In this document: one piece after another, positions 36,365-45,004 of the stretch
Layout: each line of letters starts with the position of its first letter
Position numbering within the stretch: the stretch's first letter is position 1
Source: Paludibacteraceae bacterium
GTDB taxonomy: Bacteria; Bacteroidota; Bacteroidia; Bacteroidales; Paludibacteraceae
Assembly (NCBI GenBank): GCA_905233375.1
Contig: CAJOEJ010000002.1
Location: 108,677-172,676 of the forward strand
Reading direction: 5' to 3'
DNA length: 64,000 nucleotides
Notes under the pieces: model-generated
What the model saw: the letters and a program-made list of their open reading frames with translations, nothing else
What the model was told of the DNA's origin: nothing
The model's database searches: none
Position numbers and translations under genes: made by a program

Positions 36365-36841
36365 TTATAAATTCGCCATCCGGATAGCGGTATAAGCGCC
36401 TTCGACTCCTTTGTTGCCCAACTTACCGCCGCAACGGTCTAATGCCTGCTGCTGGTTCAGCACCGTCAATACCGAAAAGATGACGGGAACCTTGCCCAGG
36501 GCATTCAGCGCCGCTACACCTTGTGTCACGGATTGGCACACATAGTCGAAATGCGGTGTCTCGCCCTGTATAACACACCCAATGACCACAACTGCATCGA
36601 TACGCTCCTCTTTCATCAGCCGGGCGGCTCCATAGGTCAGTTCGACCGTTCCAGGAACATGCACAATGTCAATATTCTCCTCCGGCACGCCGTGCTGAAG
36701 GAATGTATCGACGGCTCCTTGCGCCATGGCGTACGTGATTTCGCTGTTCCAGTCCGCCACTATAACTGCATAGCGCTGACGTGCAAGGACGTCAGCGCCA
36801 GGCAATTGGGTAGCATCGTATTTAGACAAATCAGTTGTCAT
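36365..36841 (-). CDS. ribH: 6,7-dimethyl-8-ribityllumazine synthase
   Basis: Penultimate step of riboflavin synthesis. 158 residues. Family motifs: VADWNSEITYAMAQGA (substrate aryl site), VPGTVELTYGAARLM, VVIGCVIQGETPHFDYVC and PVIFSVLTVLNQQQALDRCGG, whose Asn-Gln replaces the more usual Thr-x-x-Gln region. It overlaps the upstream TPR gene stop by one base (TAATG). No other rib genes are present and no FMN riboswitch is seen. Confidence 0.94.
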   Translation of the reverse strand: MTTDLSKYDATQLPGADVLARQRYAVIVADWNSEITYAMAQGAVDTFLQHGVPEENIDIVHVPGTVELTYGAARLMKEERIDAVVVIGCVIQGETPHFDYVCQSVTQGVAALNALGKVPVIFSVLTVLNQQQALDRCGGKLGNKGVEGAYTAIRMANL

Positions 36842-37524
36842 TATTGAGCTACGGCAATGTATTTGTCAATGTCTTGTGCTTCGGAAGAAGAAGGATAATT
36901 CTCCTTGATCGCTTTGAATGCCTTGAGAGCTTTGGCTTTCTCACCTTCGTGCAGATAAACGATACCTGCTTTTTTCAGACTCATTGGAGCGATCATCTCG
37001 TTACCGGACTCAGCGGCGGACTCAAACGCCTTGGCGGCTTTGCCGTACTCCTGCAACTCCACATAGGCATCACCGAGCAACTGACGGGCAGCGGGATCGA
37101 TATTGAGGTCGTCAGCGAAGAATTTCTTCAAATACTTGGCAGCCTCTTCGTACTCCCCTTTCTCATAATAGCAGATACCGGCATACAATGCAGCCAGCTT
37201 GCCCTGCTGATAGAAACCGTACTCGTCTGCAATCGCTTCAAATCCAATGCACTCTGCCTCATCGCCCATGAGCGCTTTGTCGAAGTCACCCGCCATGAAA
37301 TATACCACAGCCTTGGCATTCTCGTTGCTTGCCTCCAATGCTTTGGGTTTGATAACATACTGGTTGATAGCGATAACAGCCATTACTACGACAGCGATGC
37401 CCGCTACAATCCATGTAATCAGATTTGCGTTTTCCTCAATCCATTTACCTGCGCCGGTAAGCGCTTCGTTCACTTCCTGAAGCTGCTCATCCTGTCTCTC
37501 AAATTCTTGTTTTTTCTTTGCCAT
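36841..37524 (-). CDS. Membrane-anchored TPR protein (YfgM-like)
   Basis: 227 residues. A cytoplasmic N-terminus with QEFERQDEQLQEVNEALTGAG is followed by one membrane helix (LITWIVAGIAVVVMAVIAI, about 36-54) and periplasmic TPR-like repeats (ALYAGICYYEKGEYEEAAKYLKKF, QLLGDAYVELQEYGKAAKAFESA, KKAGIVYLHEGEKAKALKAFKAI). It is organised like YfgM/PpiD-partner proteins, but that link is by architecture only. It is the first gene of the run to manA and has the composite promoter module at 37585-37634. Confidence 0.85.
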   Translation of the reverse strand: MAKKKQEFERQDEQLQEVNEALTGAGKWIEENANLITWIVAGIAVVVMAVIAINQYVIKPKALEASNENAKAVVYFMAGDFDKALMGDEAECIGFEAIADEYGFYQQGKLAALYAGICYYEKGEYEEAAKYLKKFFADDLNIDPAARQLLGDAYVELQEYGKAAKAFESAAESGNEMIAPMSLKKAGIVYLHEGEKAKALKAFKAIKENYPSSSEAQDIDKYIAVAQ

Positions 37525-37584
37525 AATATCATTAAATTATTGTTTACAATAATACATTTACTATTTTCTCATCAAAATAGCGTG

Positions 37585-37634
37585 CAAAGGTACGAAAAAA
37601 AACGCACATGTGCAAATTTTTGTGCGTTTTTTTT
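37585..37634 (-). promoter_or_regulatory. Composite terminator-promoter module (copy 1)
   Basis: Read on the minus strand: A-tract, ACGCAC arm, AAAAATT, TTGCACATGTGCGT, T8, CG, TACCTTTG (37592-37585). ACGCAC and GTGCGT pair, extended by the A- and T-tracts, making a terminator-like hairpin after the TonB receptor gene. Its 3' arm is also the -33 element for the TPR gene. It is nearly identical to copies at 42438 and 45638. Confidence 0.78.
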
Positions 37635-37662
37635 GATTTTTTCAATAAATTGACAATTGTAT

Positions 37663-37732
37663 CACCAATCAACAATCACCAATTACCAATAACCAATCAC
37701 CAATTACCAATAACCAATCACCAATTACCAAT
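37663..37732. repeat. NACCAAT heptamer repeat, 10 units
   Basis: Ten contiguous 7-bp units (CACCAAT, TACCAAT and AACCAAT in near-regular rotation, one CAACAAT) lie between the TonB receptor stop and the composite module. Confidence 0.9.
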
Positions 37733-37734
37733 CC

Positions 37735-40131
37735 TCACTCCTTCTTCTCCAAATCATACCGGAAACCGAGATACACTTTCCATCCATTCGTCGGAGCGCA
37801 GACCATCGAAGCGTCAAAATCCGATCCCCACGGATTGAAACTGTCCACTATCGGATCCGCCTGACGGAAATTGGTCATATTCTCCGCGCCGAGGTACAAG
37901 CTGCATGTGCGGAAATACTTCGTCACCTGCGCCATCAACTGCGGATACCACGTAATGGGCTTGGGTGTTCCGTAGCCGCCCAACATATCTCCGTACGCCG
38001 TAAAACCGTCCGGCATCCGACTGATACCGTTGAACTGCGCCGTGACGTCAAACTGCCATTTCTTGAGCGGCGTCTGGTAACTGGTGGTTATTACTCCTTT
38101 GAACCGGTTCGTCAGCGCTTTGGGACGCAGTTCGTATTGACTGGTCGTTGCATTGAACGTAGTCTGCTCCACGTCCGTATAACGGAACGCTGCGGTCCAC
38201 GTCCAACCGCGTAGCACCTCTATCGACGCCTCTATCTGCGCGCAGTGCGCAAACGAACGGGCGCCCGGGATATCTTGCTGATTATAAATATACACGGCAT
38301 GCTGGTCCTGATCCATATCCACGATAAGCGAATTGAGGAAATGGGTGTAATAATACTCCATCGACAACTGCAGTTCGCGTTTTCCCATCGGGATGTAGAA
38401 GGTCGTGGAGATTCCTGTATTCACCGCACGTTCCTGCGCTACCGGGGACGTTATATGCAGCGCGCGGCTGGAAGGCATCATGGACGCATTATCCGCAATC
38501 ACATTCGGGCTGCGGTAGCCCATTCCGGCACTCGCACGCAGCGTCCACCATTGGAACGGCGAATAACGCACGTTCGCACGGGGCGTAACAAAGAACCCGT
38601 ACTGATTGGACCAGTCTCCGCGCACACCCGCCACCAGAGACAGCATGTCCGAGTACGTATAGCTGTATTCGGCGAAAATGCCGGGCGTCACCTCGTCCCG
38701 GTCAAAGTTCACCGGGCCATAGTACCATAGTGCCGGAACAGGACCAACTCCGGCATAGAGCGAACTCAGTCCCTCTCTGTAGCGGTCGTAATTGACCGAC
38801 AGACCGGCACTCAGACGATGGTCGTTATCAATCAGTCCCGCTCCTTCCCAGTTACCCTGCCAGATGGCATTGAGATAAGCGTTCAGCTGGTTTGCTTTCC
38901 AATTTCGCAGACCATAGGTGTTGTTCAGGTCATGATAACTGACCGCCGCGATGACCGCTACGGACGAACCGCTCTCGTCATCATAGACGTAGCCGTTTTT
39001 CATGAATCCCTCCACGCGCCATGTGTTCAAATCGATCTTGTACGGATTGCTCAGCGTATCCGAATGGTGACCGGTCTGTCCGCCCAAACGACGGTCGTAC
39101 AATCCGCGGACGAACGCCTGGAACGTATAATCGCCGTGTTTATAGACCCAACGGTTGGCAAGGTTGGCATTTTGCAACTTGGGCATGTCCACAAACGAGT
39201 CGTGGTTTCCGTCCATGGTCATGAAACTCTGTCCGTAATGCGCCAAAACGCCGGTATAAAGTCTCTCATGATGGCAATGTTCCCCATGTTCATGATGATG
39301 CTCTTCTCCGGAATGCTCATGCTCCTCCGAATGCTTCAACGGAATCTCCCATCCGCCCGTGATATTCGCCTCCGCCATCAACTCGCTGTTGAGCATAAGA
39401 TTGATGCTCAACGGATTCTGCGTCTGCGGTTTGAGCAGATCCACGTTGATCTGTCCCGATGTCGCTTCGTAGCCGTTGATGACAGAGGACGTACCTTTGC
39501 TCACCTGAATACCGCCCATCCACGATCCGGGGATATACTCCAGACCGAAATTCTGCGCCAGACCCCGGACGGCAGGCGTGTTCTCTTGCAGCAACTGGAC
39601 ATATGTGCCGCTCAGTCCCAACAAACGGATCTGCTTCGCACCGGTAGCGGCGTCCGAATAGGCGACATCGACGGAAGCATTCGTCTCAAAAGCTTCGGAC
39701 AGGTTGCAGCATGCCGCGCGGCATAACTCCTCCACGCCGATCATCTGGCTGTCAAAAGCCGACAAACGGTCAGCCACGACACCGCGTTTGCGCTCCATGA
39801 TAACGATCTCGTCCAAGACCGACTCGTCGATTAATACGACCGTAAGAGGCTTGCGGTCCACTACATCTACCGTATCGCTATGACAGCCGACAAACGAGAA
39901 CACGAGTTTGTTATGCATGCCGGTAGGCTGAGTCGCGGATACGGACGGCTTCAACGGCATGATGGTGAATTGTCCTTCAAAATCGGTTGCTACACCAACC
40001 GTCGTACCTGCCCAATAGACGTTCGCGCCGACCAGCGGTTCACCCGATCCGTCCAGCACGACACCCGTCACCTGCGCGCGCACTCCCACGCACGCACCTA
40101 TACACAATATAAGGAATAATAATTTTCTCAT
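37735..40131 (-). CDS. TonB-dependent receptor with histidine-rich loop
   Basis: 798 residues. Signal peptide MRKLLFLILCIGACVGVRAQ; a carboxypeptidase-like beta-sandwich (VTGVVLDGSGEPLVGANVYWAG...); a plug domain (about 115-230: GLSGTYVQLLQENTPAVRGLAQ); then a 22-strand barrel ending YLGFRYDLEKKE. About residues 268-292 hold 10 or more histidines with Glu (EEHEHSGEEHHHEHGEHCHH), probably an extracellular metal-binding loop, hinting at uptake of zinc, copper, nickel or a metal chelate. The ATG at 40131 gives the signal peptide and follows its -7 box. No SusD partner is adjacent. Confidence 0.9.
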   Translation of the reverse strand: MRKLLFLILCIGACVGVRAQVTGVVLDGSGEPLVGANVYWAGTTVGVATDFEGQFTIMPLKPSVSATQPTGMHNKLVFSFVGCHSDTVDVVDRKPLTVVLIDESVLDEIVIMERKRGVVADRLSAFDSQMIGVEELCRAACCNLSEAFETNASVDVAYSDAATGAKQIRLLGLSGTYVQLLQENTPAVRGLAQNFGLEYIPGSWMGGIQVSKGTSSVINGYEATSGQINVDLLKPQTQNPLSINLMLNSELMAEANITGGWEIPLKHSEEHEHSGEEHHHEHGEHCHHERLYTGVLAHYGQSFMTMDGNHDSFVDMPKLQNANLANRWVYKHGDYTFQAFVRGLYDRRLGGQTGHHSDTLSNPYKIDLNTWRVEGFMKNGYVYDDESGSSVAVIAAVSYHDLNNTYGLRNWKANQLNAYLNAIWQGNWEGAGLIDNDHRLSAGLSVNYDRYREGLSSLYAGVGPVPALWYYGPVNFDRDEVTPGIFAEYSYTYSDMLSLVAGVRGDWSNQYGFFVTPRANVRYSPFQWWTLRASAGMGYRSPNVIADNASMMPSSRALHITSPVAQERAVNTGISTTFYIPMGKRELQLSMEYYYTHFLNSLIVDMDQDQHAVYIYNQQDIPGARSFAHCAQIEASIEVLRGWTWTAAFRYTDVEQTTFNATTSQYELRPKALTNRFKGVITTSYQTPLKKWQFDVTAQFNGISRMPDGFTAYGDMLGGYGTPKPITWYPQLMAQVTKYFRTCSLYLGAENMTNFRQADPIVDSFNPWGSDFDASMVCAPTNGWKVYLGFRYDLEKKE

Positions 40132-40139
40132 TTCGGCTG

Positions 40140-40187
40140 CAAAATTACAACAAAAAAACGACATACGCAAATGCATATGCCGTTTTT
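40140..40187 (-). promoter_or_regulatory. Composite hairpin-promoter module, divergent variant (copy 4)
   Basis: On the minus strand ACGGCATATGC pairs with GCGTATGTCGT (two G-U pairs) around a short loop, followed by T7, then TAATTTTG (40147-40140). It lies after the EF-G2-like gene and before the TonB receptor, the same layout as the identical copies. Confidence 0.7.
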
Positions 40188-40220
40188 CTGCCAAAATCCC
40201 CAATTTTAGGGATAGCGGAT

Positions 40221-42377
40221 TTACTCCTCTTCGGTCTGCGAAGCAGCGTAAGCAGCGAGCAGTTTCTCCTGCACATCAGCCGGAACGAGCTGGTAGCTGT
40301 TGAACTGCATCGTGAACGTAGCACGACCGCCGGTGAGCGAACTGAGCGTCGTCGAGTACGAAGCCAGCTCTTTCAAAGGCACTTGGGCTTTGAGGCGCGT
40401 GAAGGACTTCTCGGTCTCCATACCCATTACCATACCGCGGCGACCGTTGATGTCACTCATGACATCACCCATGATCTCCGACGGAACGAATACCTCGAGG
40501 TCATAAACCGGCTCGAGAACCTTCGGATTCGCCTCTTTGAACGCCTGGGCGAACGCGTTACGTCCTGCCAGACGGAACGAGATTTCGTTCGAATCAACCG
40601 GGTGCATCTTACCGTCGTAGATGATCACGCGTACGTCACGGGCGTACGAACCGGTCAACGGACCCTGCTCCATTCGATCCATGATACCCTTTACAATCGC
40701 CGGGATAAAGCGTGCATCGATGGCACCGCCGACGATCGAGTTGATAATGATGAGCTTGCCGCCCCACTCGAGGTTGATCTCCTGCTGGTCCTTGACGGAA
40801 ATCTTGTACTCCTGGTTTCCGAACTTATAGGTCTCCTTAACCGGCATGCCTTCCTCGTACGGCTCAACGATGAGGTGAACCTCACCGAACTGACCGGCTC
40901 CACCGGACTGTTTCTTGTGACGGTAGTCGGCACGGGCGGCCTTGGTGATGGTCTCGCGATACGGGATCTTCGGCTCGCTGAACTCAATCGGCATCTTGTC
41001 GTTGTTCTCCAGACGCCATTTGAGCGTACGGAGGTGGAACTCACCCTGACCGCTGATGATCATCTGGCGGAGCTCTTTGCTCTGCTCAACGATCCATGTC
41101 GGGTCTTCCTCGTGATAACGGGTCAGCAGGGCTGCCAGCTTCTCCGCGTCACTCTCTGTTACCGGCTTGATAGCACGGCGGTAACGGGGCTGCGGATACT
41201 GAATCGGAGCGTATTGGTTCTCGCACTCCTTGGCATTCAGCGTGTTACCCGTACGGGTATCTTTCAACTTGACGGTTGCACCGATGTCACCGGCTGCCAA
41301 CTCATCTACCGGCACGCGGATCGAACCGGCTACGCTGTACAACTGCGAGATACGCTCTTTCGAGCCGCGCTCCATGTTCACCAGGTCGTCGCCGTTGTGA
41401 ATCGTACCCTGCATTACGCGGAAGTAGTTCACCTCGCCGATGTGCGGTTCGACGGAAGTCTTGAATACATATACGCTGGTCGGAGCACTTGCGTCCGGAC
41501 TGATTTTCTTGCCGTCAACGGTCGGATACGTGAACTGTGCAGGACTCGGAGCCATGCCGTTCAGGAAGTCCATCAAGCGGCGTACACCCATATCTTTGGC
41601 ACCCGAGCAGCAGAGTACCGGGTACATCGAACCGTCGGCATAAACGCATTTGAGACCTTGCATGATCTCCTCGTCGGTCAGACCTTCGCCCAAGAACTTG
41701 TCGAGAAGTGTCTCATCCGCCTCGGCAGCCGCTTCGGACAACTGCGAACGCATCTCTTCCACTCTGTCTGCATACTCGGCAGGGATGTCCTTCAACTCGG
41801 GAGCACCGCCTTCTGCTTTCCATACCAGCATCTTGCCTTTCAGCACGTCGATAACGGCATTGAAGCCCGCGCCGGCGTTGACCGGGAACTGAATCAGCGT
41901 ACACTTGTTACCGAATACATCCTTCAGCTGGTTGAACGTACGCTCGAAGTCTGCATCGGGATGATCGCACTTGTTGATAACGAACGCCAGCGGTTTCTTG
42001 GCATGCTCTACGAGACGGAAGTTATTCTGGGTTCCCACCTCGACACCGCCGTTAGCGCTCAGCAGAATCATTGCCGAACCGCACATCTGCAAAGCCGCTA
42101 CCGTACCGCCGCAAAAGTCATCACTACCTGCGCAGTCGATAATGTTCAGTTTCTTGCCCTCGAACTCGATGTTACAAACCGTACTGAATACGGAATAACC
42201 GTACTCCTTCTCTACCGGGAAATAGTCGCACACGGTGGATTGTGCTTCAATCGAACCGCGGCGCTTGATCACCCCGCACTCGAACAACATCGACTCCATC
42301 AAAGTCGTTTTACCCGATCCCGAACCGCCTAACATAGCGACGTTCTTGATCTCATTTGCTTGATAAACTTTAGCCAT
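40221..42377 (-). CDS. fusA2: Elongation factor G paralogue (EF-G2-like) lacking the catalytic His
   Basis: 718 residues with EF-G domain order I-V. The P-loop GGSGSGKTTL near 16-25 and NKCD near 131 are kept. Switch II reads IDCAGSDDF near 80-88: canonical EF-G has DTPGHVDF, so the catalytic His is Ser. Switch I is also altered (KEYGYSVFSTVC instead of ERGITI). Domains II-V look complete, with domain IV loop HKKQSGGAGQFGEV. In Bacteroides thetaiotaomicron an EF-G2 paralogue without GTPase activity supports translation during carbon starvation; the same role is inferred. The ATG at 42377 is chosen by homology. Confidence 0.9.
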   Translation of the reverse strand: MAKVYQANEIKNVAMLGGSGSGKTTLMESMLFECGVIKRRGSIEAQSTVCDYFPVEKEYGYSVFSTVCNIEFEGKKLNIIDCAGSDDFCGGTVAALQMCGSAMILLSANGGVEVGTQNNFRLVEHAKKPLAFVINKCDHPDADFERTFNQLKDVFGNKCTLIQFPVNAGAGFNAVIDVLKGKMLVWKAEGGAPELKDIPAEYADRVEEMRSQLSEAAAEADETLLDKFLGEGLTDEEIMQGLKCVYADGSMYPVLCCSGAKDMGVRRLMDFLNGMAPSPAQFTYPTVDGKKISPDASAPTSVYVFKTSVEPHIGEVNYFRVMQGTIHNGDDLVNMERGSKERISQLYSVAGSIRVPVDELAAGDIGATVKLKDTRTGNTLNAKECENQYAPIQYPQPRYRRAIKPVTESDAEKLAALLTRYHEEDPTWIVEQSKELRQMIISGQGEFHLRTLKWRLENNDKMPIEFSEPKIPYRETITKAARADYRHKKQSGGAGQFGEVHLIVEPYEEGMPVKETYKFGNQEYKISVKDQQEINLEWGGKLIIINSIVGGAIDARFIPAIVKGIMDRMEQGPLTGSYARDVRVIIYDGKMHPVDSNEISFRLAGRNAFAQAFKEANPKVLEPVYDLEVFVPSEIMGDVMSDINGRRGMVMGMETEKSFTRLKAQVPLKELASYSTTLSSLTGGRATFTMQFNSYQLVPADVQEKLLAAYAASQTEEE

Positions 42378-42437
42378 AATTGTGTTATTTAAGGTATTTA
42401 TTTTTGCTTTTGCAAACTTTACATGACAAAAACGGGG

Positions 42438-42487
42438 CAAAGGTACGAAAAAAAACGCACATATGCAAATTTTTGTGCGTTTTTTTA
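42438..42487 (-). promoter_or_regulatory. Composite terminator-promoter module (copy 2)
   Basis: Same module as at 37585: ACGCAC arm, TTGCATATGTGCGT, T8, CG, TACCTTTG (42445-42438). It lies after the LemA gene and before the EF-G2-like gene, both on minus. The only clear core change is CATATG for CATGTG... (A for G at the centre). Confidence 0.78.
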
Positions 42488-42537
42488 TGAAATTATTCCA
42501 TTTTTGGAGTAAGAATACCGAAAATCGCTTCCTTTTA

Positions 42538-43128
42538 TCAGAACTCTACCTTCGGAGCTTTCTCTGCGCCGGGTTCTGCCTCGAAGTATGCCTTGCGGTC
42601 AAAGCCGAACATAGACGCTACGATGTTAGCCGGGAAACGGCGGATGAAGGCATTGTACTCTTTCGCCGAATCGTTGAACATGTTACGCGCGGAGGCGATC
42701 ATATTCTCCGTGTTCTCCAGCTGGTCTGCCAACTGCTTGAAGTTCTCGTTGGCTTTCAGATCCGGATACCGCTCCGAAACAGCCATGAGGCGTCCTAATG
42801 CCTGACTCAACTCACCCTGTGCGGACTGATAAGCAGCCAACTGCTCCGGAGTAGCGTTCGCCGGATCAACTGTGATCTGGGTCGCTTTTGCACGTGCATC
42901 CATAACGCCGACAAGCGTTTCCTGCTCATGGGAAGCATAGCCCTTGACCGTAGCCACGAGGTTCGGCACCAGATCCATACGGCGTTGATACTGAGCCTCC
43001 ACTTGTGCCCATGCGTTTTCTACATTCTCCTGCATCGTCACCATCATGTTATACCGACCGGCGATCCAGAAACCGATCAGAACGAGAACCACTACGACAA
43101 CGATAGAAACCAAAATTCCTTTTTTCAT
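42538..43128 (-). CDS. LemA-family protein
   Basis: 196 residues. One N-terminal membrane helix (LVSIVVVVVLVLIGFWIAG) then the LemA helical bundle: NMMVTMQENVENAWAQVEAQYQRRMDLVPNLV split across helix 1, ALGRLMAVSERYPDLKANENF and FIRRFPANIVASMFGFDRKAYFEAEPGAEKAPKVEF at the end, the classical LemA finish. LemA proteins are often paired with TPM-domain proteins, as here. The cellular role is unclear; a structural or membrane-stress role is often suggested. Confidence 0.92.
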   Translation of the reverse strand: MKKGILVSIVVVVVLVLIGFWIAGRYNMMVTMQENVENAWAQVEAQYQRRMDLVPNLVATVKGYASHEQETLVGVMDARAKATQITVDPANATPEQLAAYQSAQGELSQALGRLMAVSERYPDLKANENFKQLADQLENTENMIASARNMFNDSAKEYNAFIRRFPANIVASMFGFDRKAYFEAEPGAEKAPKVEF

Positions 43129-43167
43129 AATACAATTGTTTTTTATAGTTAATAATGTGAATTACTG

Positions 43168-44433
43168 TTAAAAATGCCTTCCTGCGCCGCCGCCGGAACT
43201 GCGACCGCCGCCCCACGAGCCGGAACTGCTTCCTCCGCCCCACGAGCCGGAACTGCTTCCTCCGCCCCACGAACCCGAACTGCCGCTATACGAACTGCTG
43301 GTCGTCAATGCCGGAAGAACCACATCTTTGATCATCTTGTACCCGCAGCACAGACATACATTCGTATCCTTGCGCAAACCGTTCGAATAGCTCGTTGCCT
43401 TCGTAACGGTGGTACTGCTCTCCGTCTTCATTGCCTCCGCCTTGCATTGCGGGCATTGGGTGTAGTAGTAGTATTTCTTGCCCTTGTGCTGCTTGCTCTG
43501 CGTCGTGCCGCAATCCGGGCACACCCATATCTCGTATTCGCGCGACTGGAGCTCCTCCTCTTTCTTCTGCTCGGCTGTCAGCACGCGGCGCGGGTCATTC
43601 TTGTCCACCGGCTCCATCACACGACCGCATTTGGAGCAGGTGAACGGAATCGCTTGCACCCTCTTGCGCGCGATTATATAATATATATATAGAAACAGCA
43701 TCGGAATCGGGAAGATGAACGAAAGGCATCCTGTCGCACTCTTCGCATTCGACGACTGATCTTGTATCTCCTTCTGGCTCTGACCGGGTTTGCCCTGAAT
43801 ACGCTGGAAGCAGTACCGCGCCATCAGAATAGCGACTATGAAACCGAGCCATAGATAGAGAACGATCCACAGCCATTTGCGGGGGGATTCGGGCTTCCAT
43901 CCCAACAGCAGTTCCGCACGGCTCGAGTCGTTCATCATGAGCTCCTCTATATCGAGGCAGATATGCAGCAAGCCGTTGTCAAAATCGTTGTTGCTCAGCC
44001 ATTCGAAATTGTCATCCAGTATCTCGCCGCTCTTGGAGTCCGTCAGGATACCTTCGACACCCTTACCCGTAATAATCTGTATATCACGCCGTTCGCTCGA
44101 CAGGAAGAGCAGCACGCCGTTGTTCTTGTCCGCCTTGCCGATCCCCCAGTGGTTGAACAGATCCCGCGCAAAACTATAGGTCGTATAAGGCGTGTCGAAA
44201 TCCTTTACCACCACAACAGCGAGTTCGACCTCCGTGTTCTTTTCCAGCCGGGTGCATAGTTCGTTCAACTGCTTCTCCGTTTCCGGGGTAATGACCGCGT
44301 CCGGATTAGACACATAAAAATCCTGACCTTTCTCCTTGGGAGAAGGCATCGTCTCCAGTGTATATGCCTCCGCGCGCATAAAAAGGAACGCGCACAAGCC
44401 AAACACCAACAATAATACACGTTTGGGGTTCAT
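43168..44433 (-). CDS. TPM-domain (YgcG-like) protein with zinc ribbons and GSWGGGSSS repeats
   Basis: 421 residues: signal peptide; TPM domain (about 35-160, VYVSNPDAVI...VELAVVVVKDFD...GKADKNNGVLLFLSSERRDIQI); a membrane helix (about 190-210) and a second (about 245-265); a cytoplasmic part with Cys pairs (CSKCGRVM, CPDCGTTQ, CPQCKAEA, CLCCGYKM), probably zinc ribbons; and a C-terminal Gly/Ser/Trp tail coded by 27-nt repeats. It is upstream of lemA, the common pairing. Function unknown. Confidence 0.87.
   Translation of the reverse strand: MNPKRVLLLVFGLCAFLFMRAEAYTLETMPSPKEKGQDFYVSNPDAVITPETEKQLNELCTRLEKNTEVELAVVVVKDFDTPYTTYSFARDLFNHWGIGKADKNNGVLLFLSSERRDIQIITGKGVEGILTDSKSGEILDDNFEWLSNNDFDNGLLHICLDIEELMMNDSSRAELLLGWKPESPRKWLWIVLYLWLGFIVAILMARYCFQRIQGKPGQSQKEIQDQSSNAKSATGCLSFIFPIPMLFLYIYYIIARKRVQAIPFTCSKCGRVMEPVDKNDPRRVLTAEQKKEEELQSREYEIWVCPDCGTTQSKQHKGKKYYYYTQCPQCKAEAMKTESSTTVTKATSYSNGLRKDTNVCLCCGYKMIKDVVLPALTTSSSYSGSSGSWGGGSSSGSWGGGSSSGSWGGGRSSGGGAGRHF
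43196..43283. repeat. 27-bp coding minisatellite
   Basis: CCCCACGAGCCGGAACTGCT plus TCCTCCG repeats about three times at the end of the TPM gene, coding GSWGGGSSS on minus. Copies are almost identical in DNA, suggesting recent copy-number change. Confidence 0.8.
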
Positions 44434-44492
44434 ATGCAGAGATTTTTAGTCATGAATAAGTTATGTTTTCCCATGTATAGAGTAATCCGCCG

Positions 44493-44524
44493 CAAAGGTA
44501 CAACAAATTTTTGACATATGCAAA
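44493..44524 (-). promoter_or_regulatory. TPM-lemA promoter
   Basis: On minus: TTTGCATATGTCAA (44524-44511), 10 nt, TACCTTTG (44500-44493), then 59 nt to the TPM start. Confidence 0.72.
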
Positions 44525-44737
44525 TTTTTATGCATTTTTTTGTCAGATATATGCTCTTCCCGCCTCATTGTGCATTTTTGGCGCATGATTGCGACAACAA
44601 AAACATCCTCCATTCCGCCGGATACCATCCGGCATTATTAAACCTTTTGTACATTGCACATTGTCTCTTTGTACATTATCTCCCCCTTCGTCCGTTTCCC
44701 GAAATTGTATTCGGGTCTTTCCCTCCCTCCTCCGTTC

Positions 44738-44783
44738 GGCGTTTTCTCTTGTATCCGTCCAATCTTGGCGGATAGAAAACGCC
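44738..44783. other. Long imperfect hairpin of unknown role
   Basis: GGCGTTTTC pairs with GAAAACGCC; inside it, after a small bulge, TATCCG pairs with CGGATA around an 11-nt loop. No T-tract follows and no gene is adjacent. Confidence 0.55.
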
Positions 44784-44933
44784 GCCTTCCGTCTCATCCC
44801 CTTCGTTATCCCGATCTCTTGTCCCTTCCCGCTATCCCGACTCTTCCTTTGTACATTGTACTTTGTCCCTTTGTCCCTTATATTGTCCCTTTGTACATTA
44901 ATTCATTATTTCTGACTTTTTCACCCTCAAAAA

Positions 44934-44965
44934 TTTGCATATATCAAAATTTTTCCGTACCTTTG
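44934..44965 (+). promoter_or_regulatory. Promoter of the 45182 gene
   Basis: TTTGCATATATCAA (44934-44947), 10 nt, TACCTTTG (44958-44965). Start of transcription would be near 44971, giving a ~210-nt leader that includes the 11-bp array. Confidence 0.65.
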
Positions 44966-45004
44966 CACCGATTTTTAAAAGATAAACTTAAATAATCCGT
45001 ATAA

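Noticed and set aside
36842..37584. FMN riboswitch for ribH
   Set aside because: ribH starts one base into the upstream stop codon, and no conserved RFN-like structure is visible before the TPR gene.
40383..42332. 649-codon plus-strand open frame opposite the EF-G2-like gene
   Set aside because: Antisense shadow; the minus-strand product has full EF-G domain order.
44543..44995. Overlapping small open frames in the gene-poor region
   Set aside because: They are translations of TTTGTACATTG repeats, lack promoters and show no conserved features.
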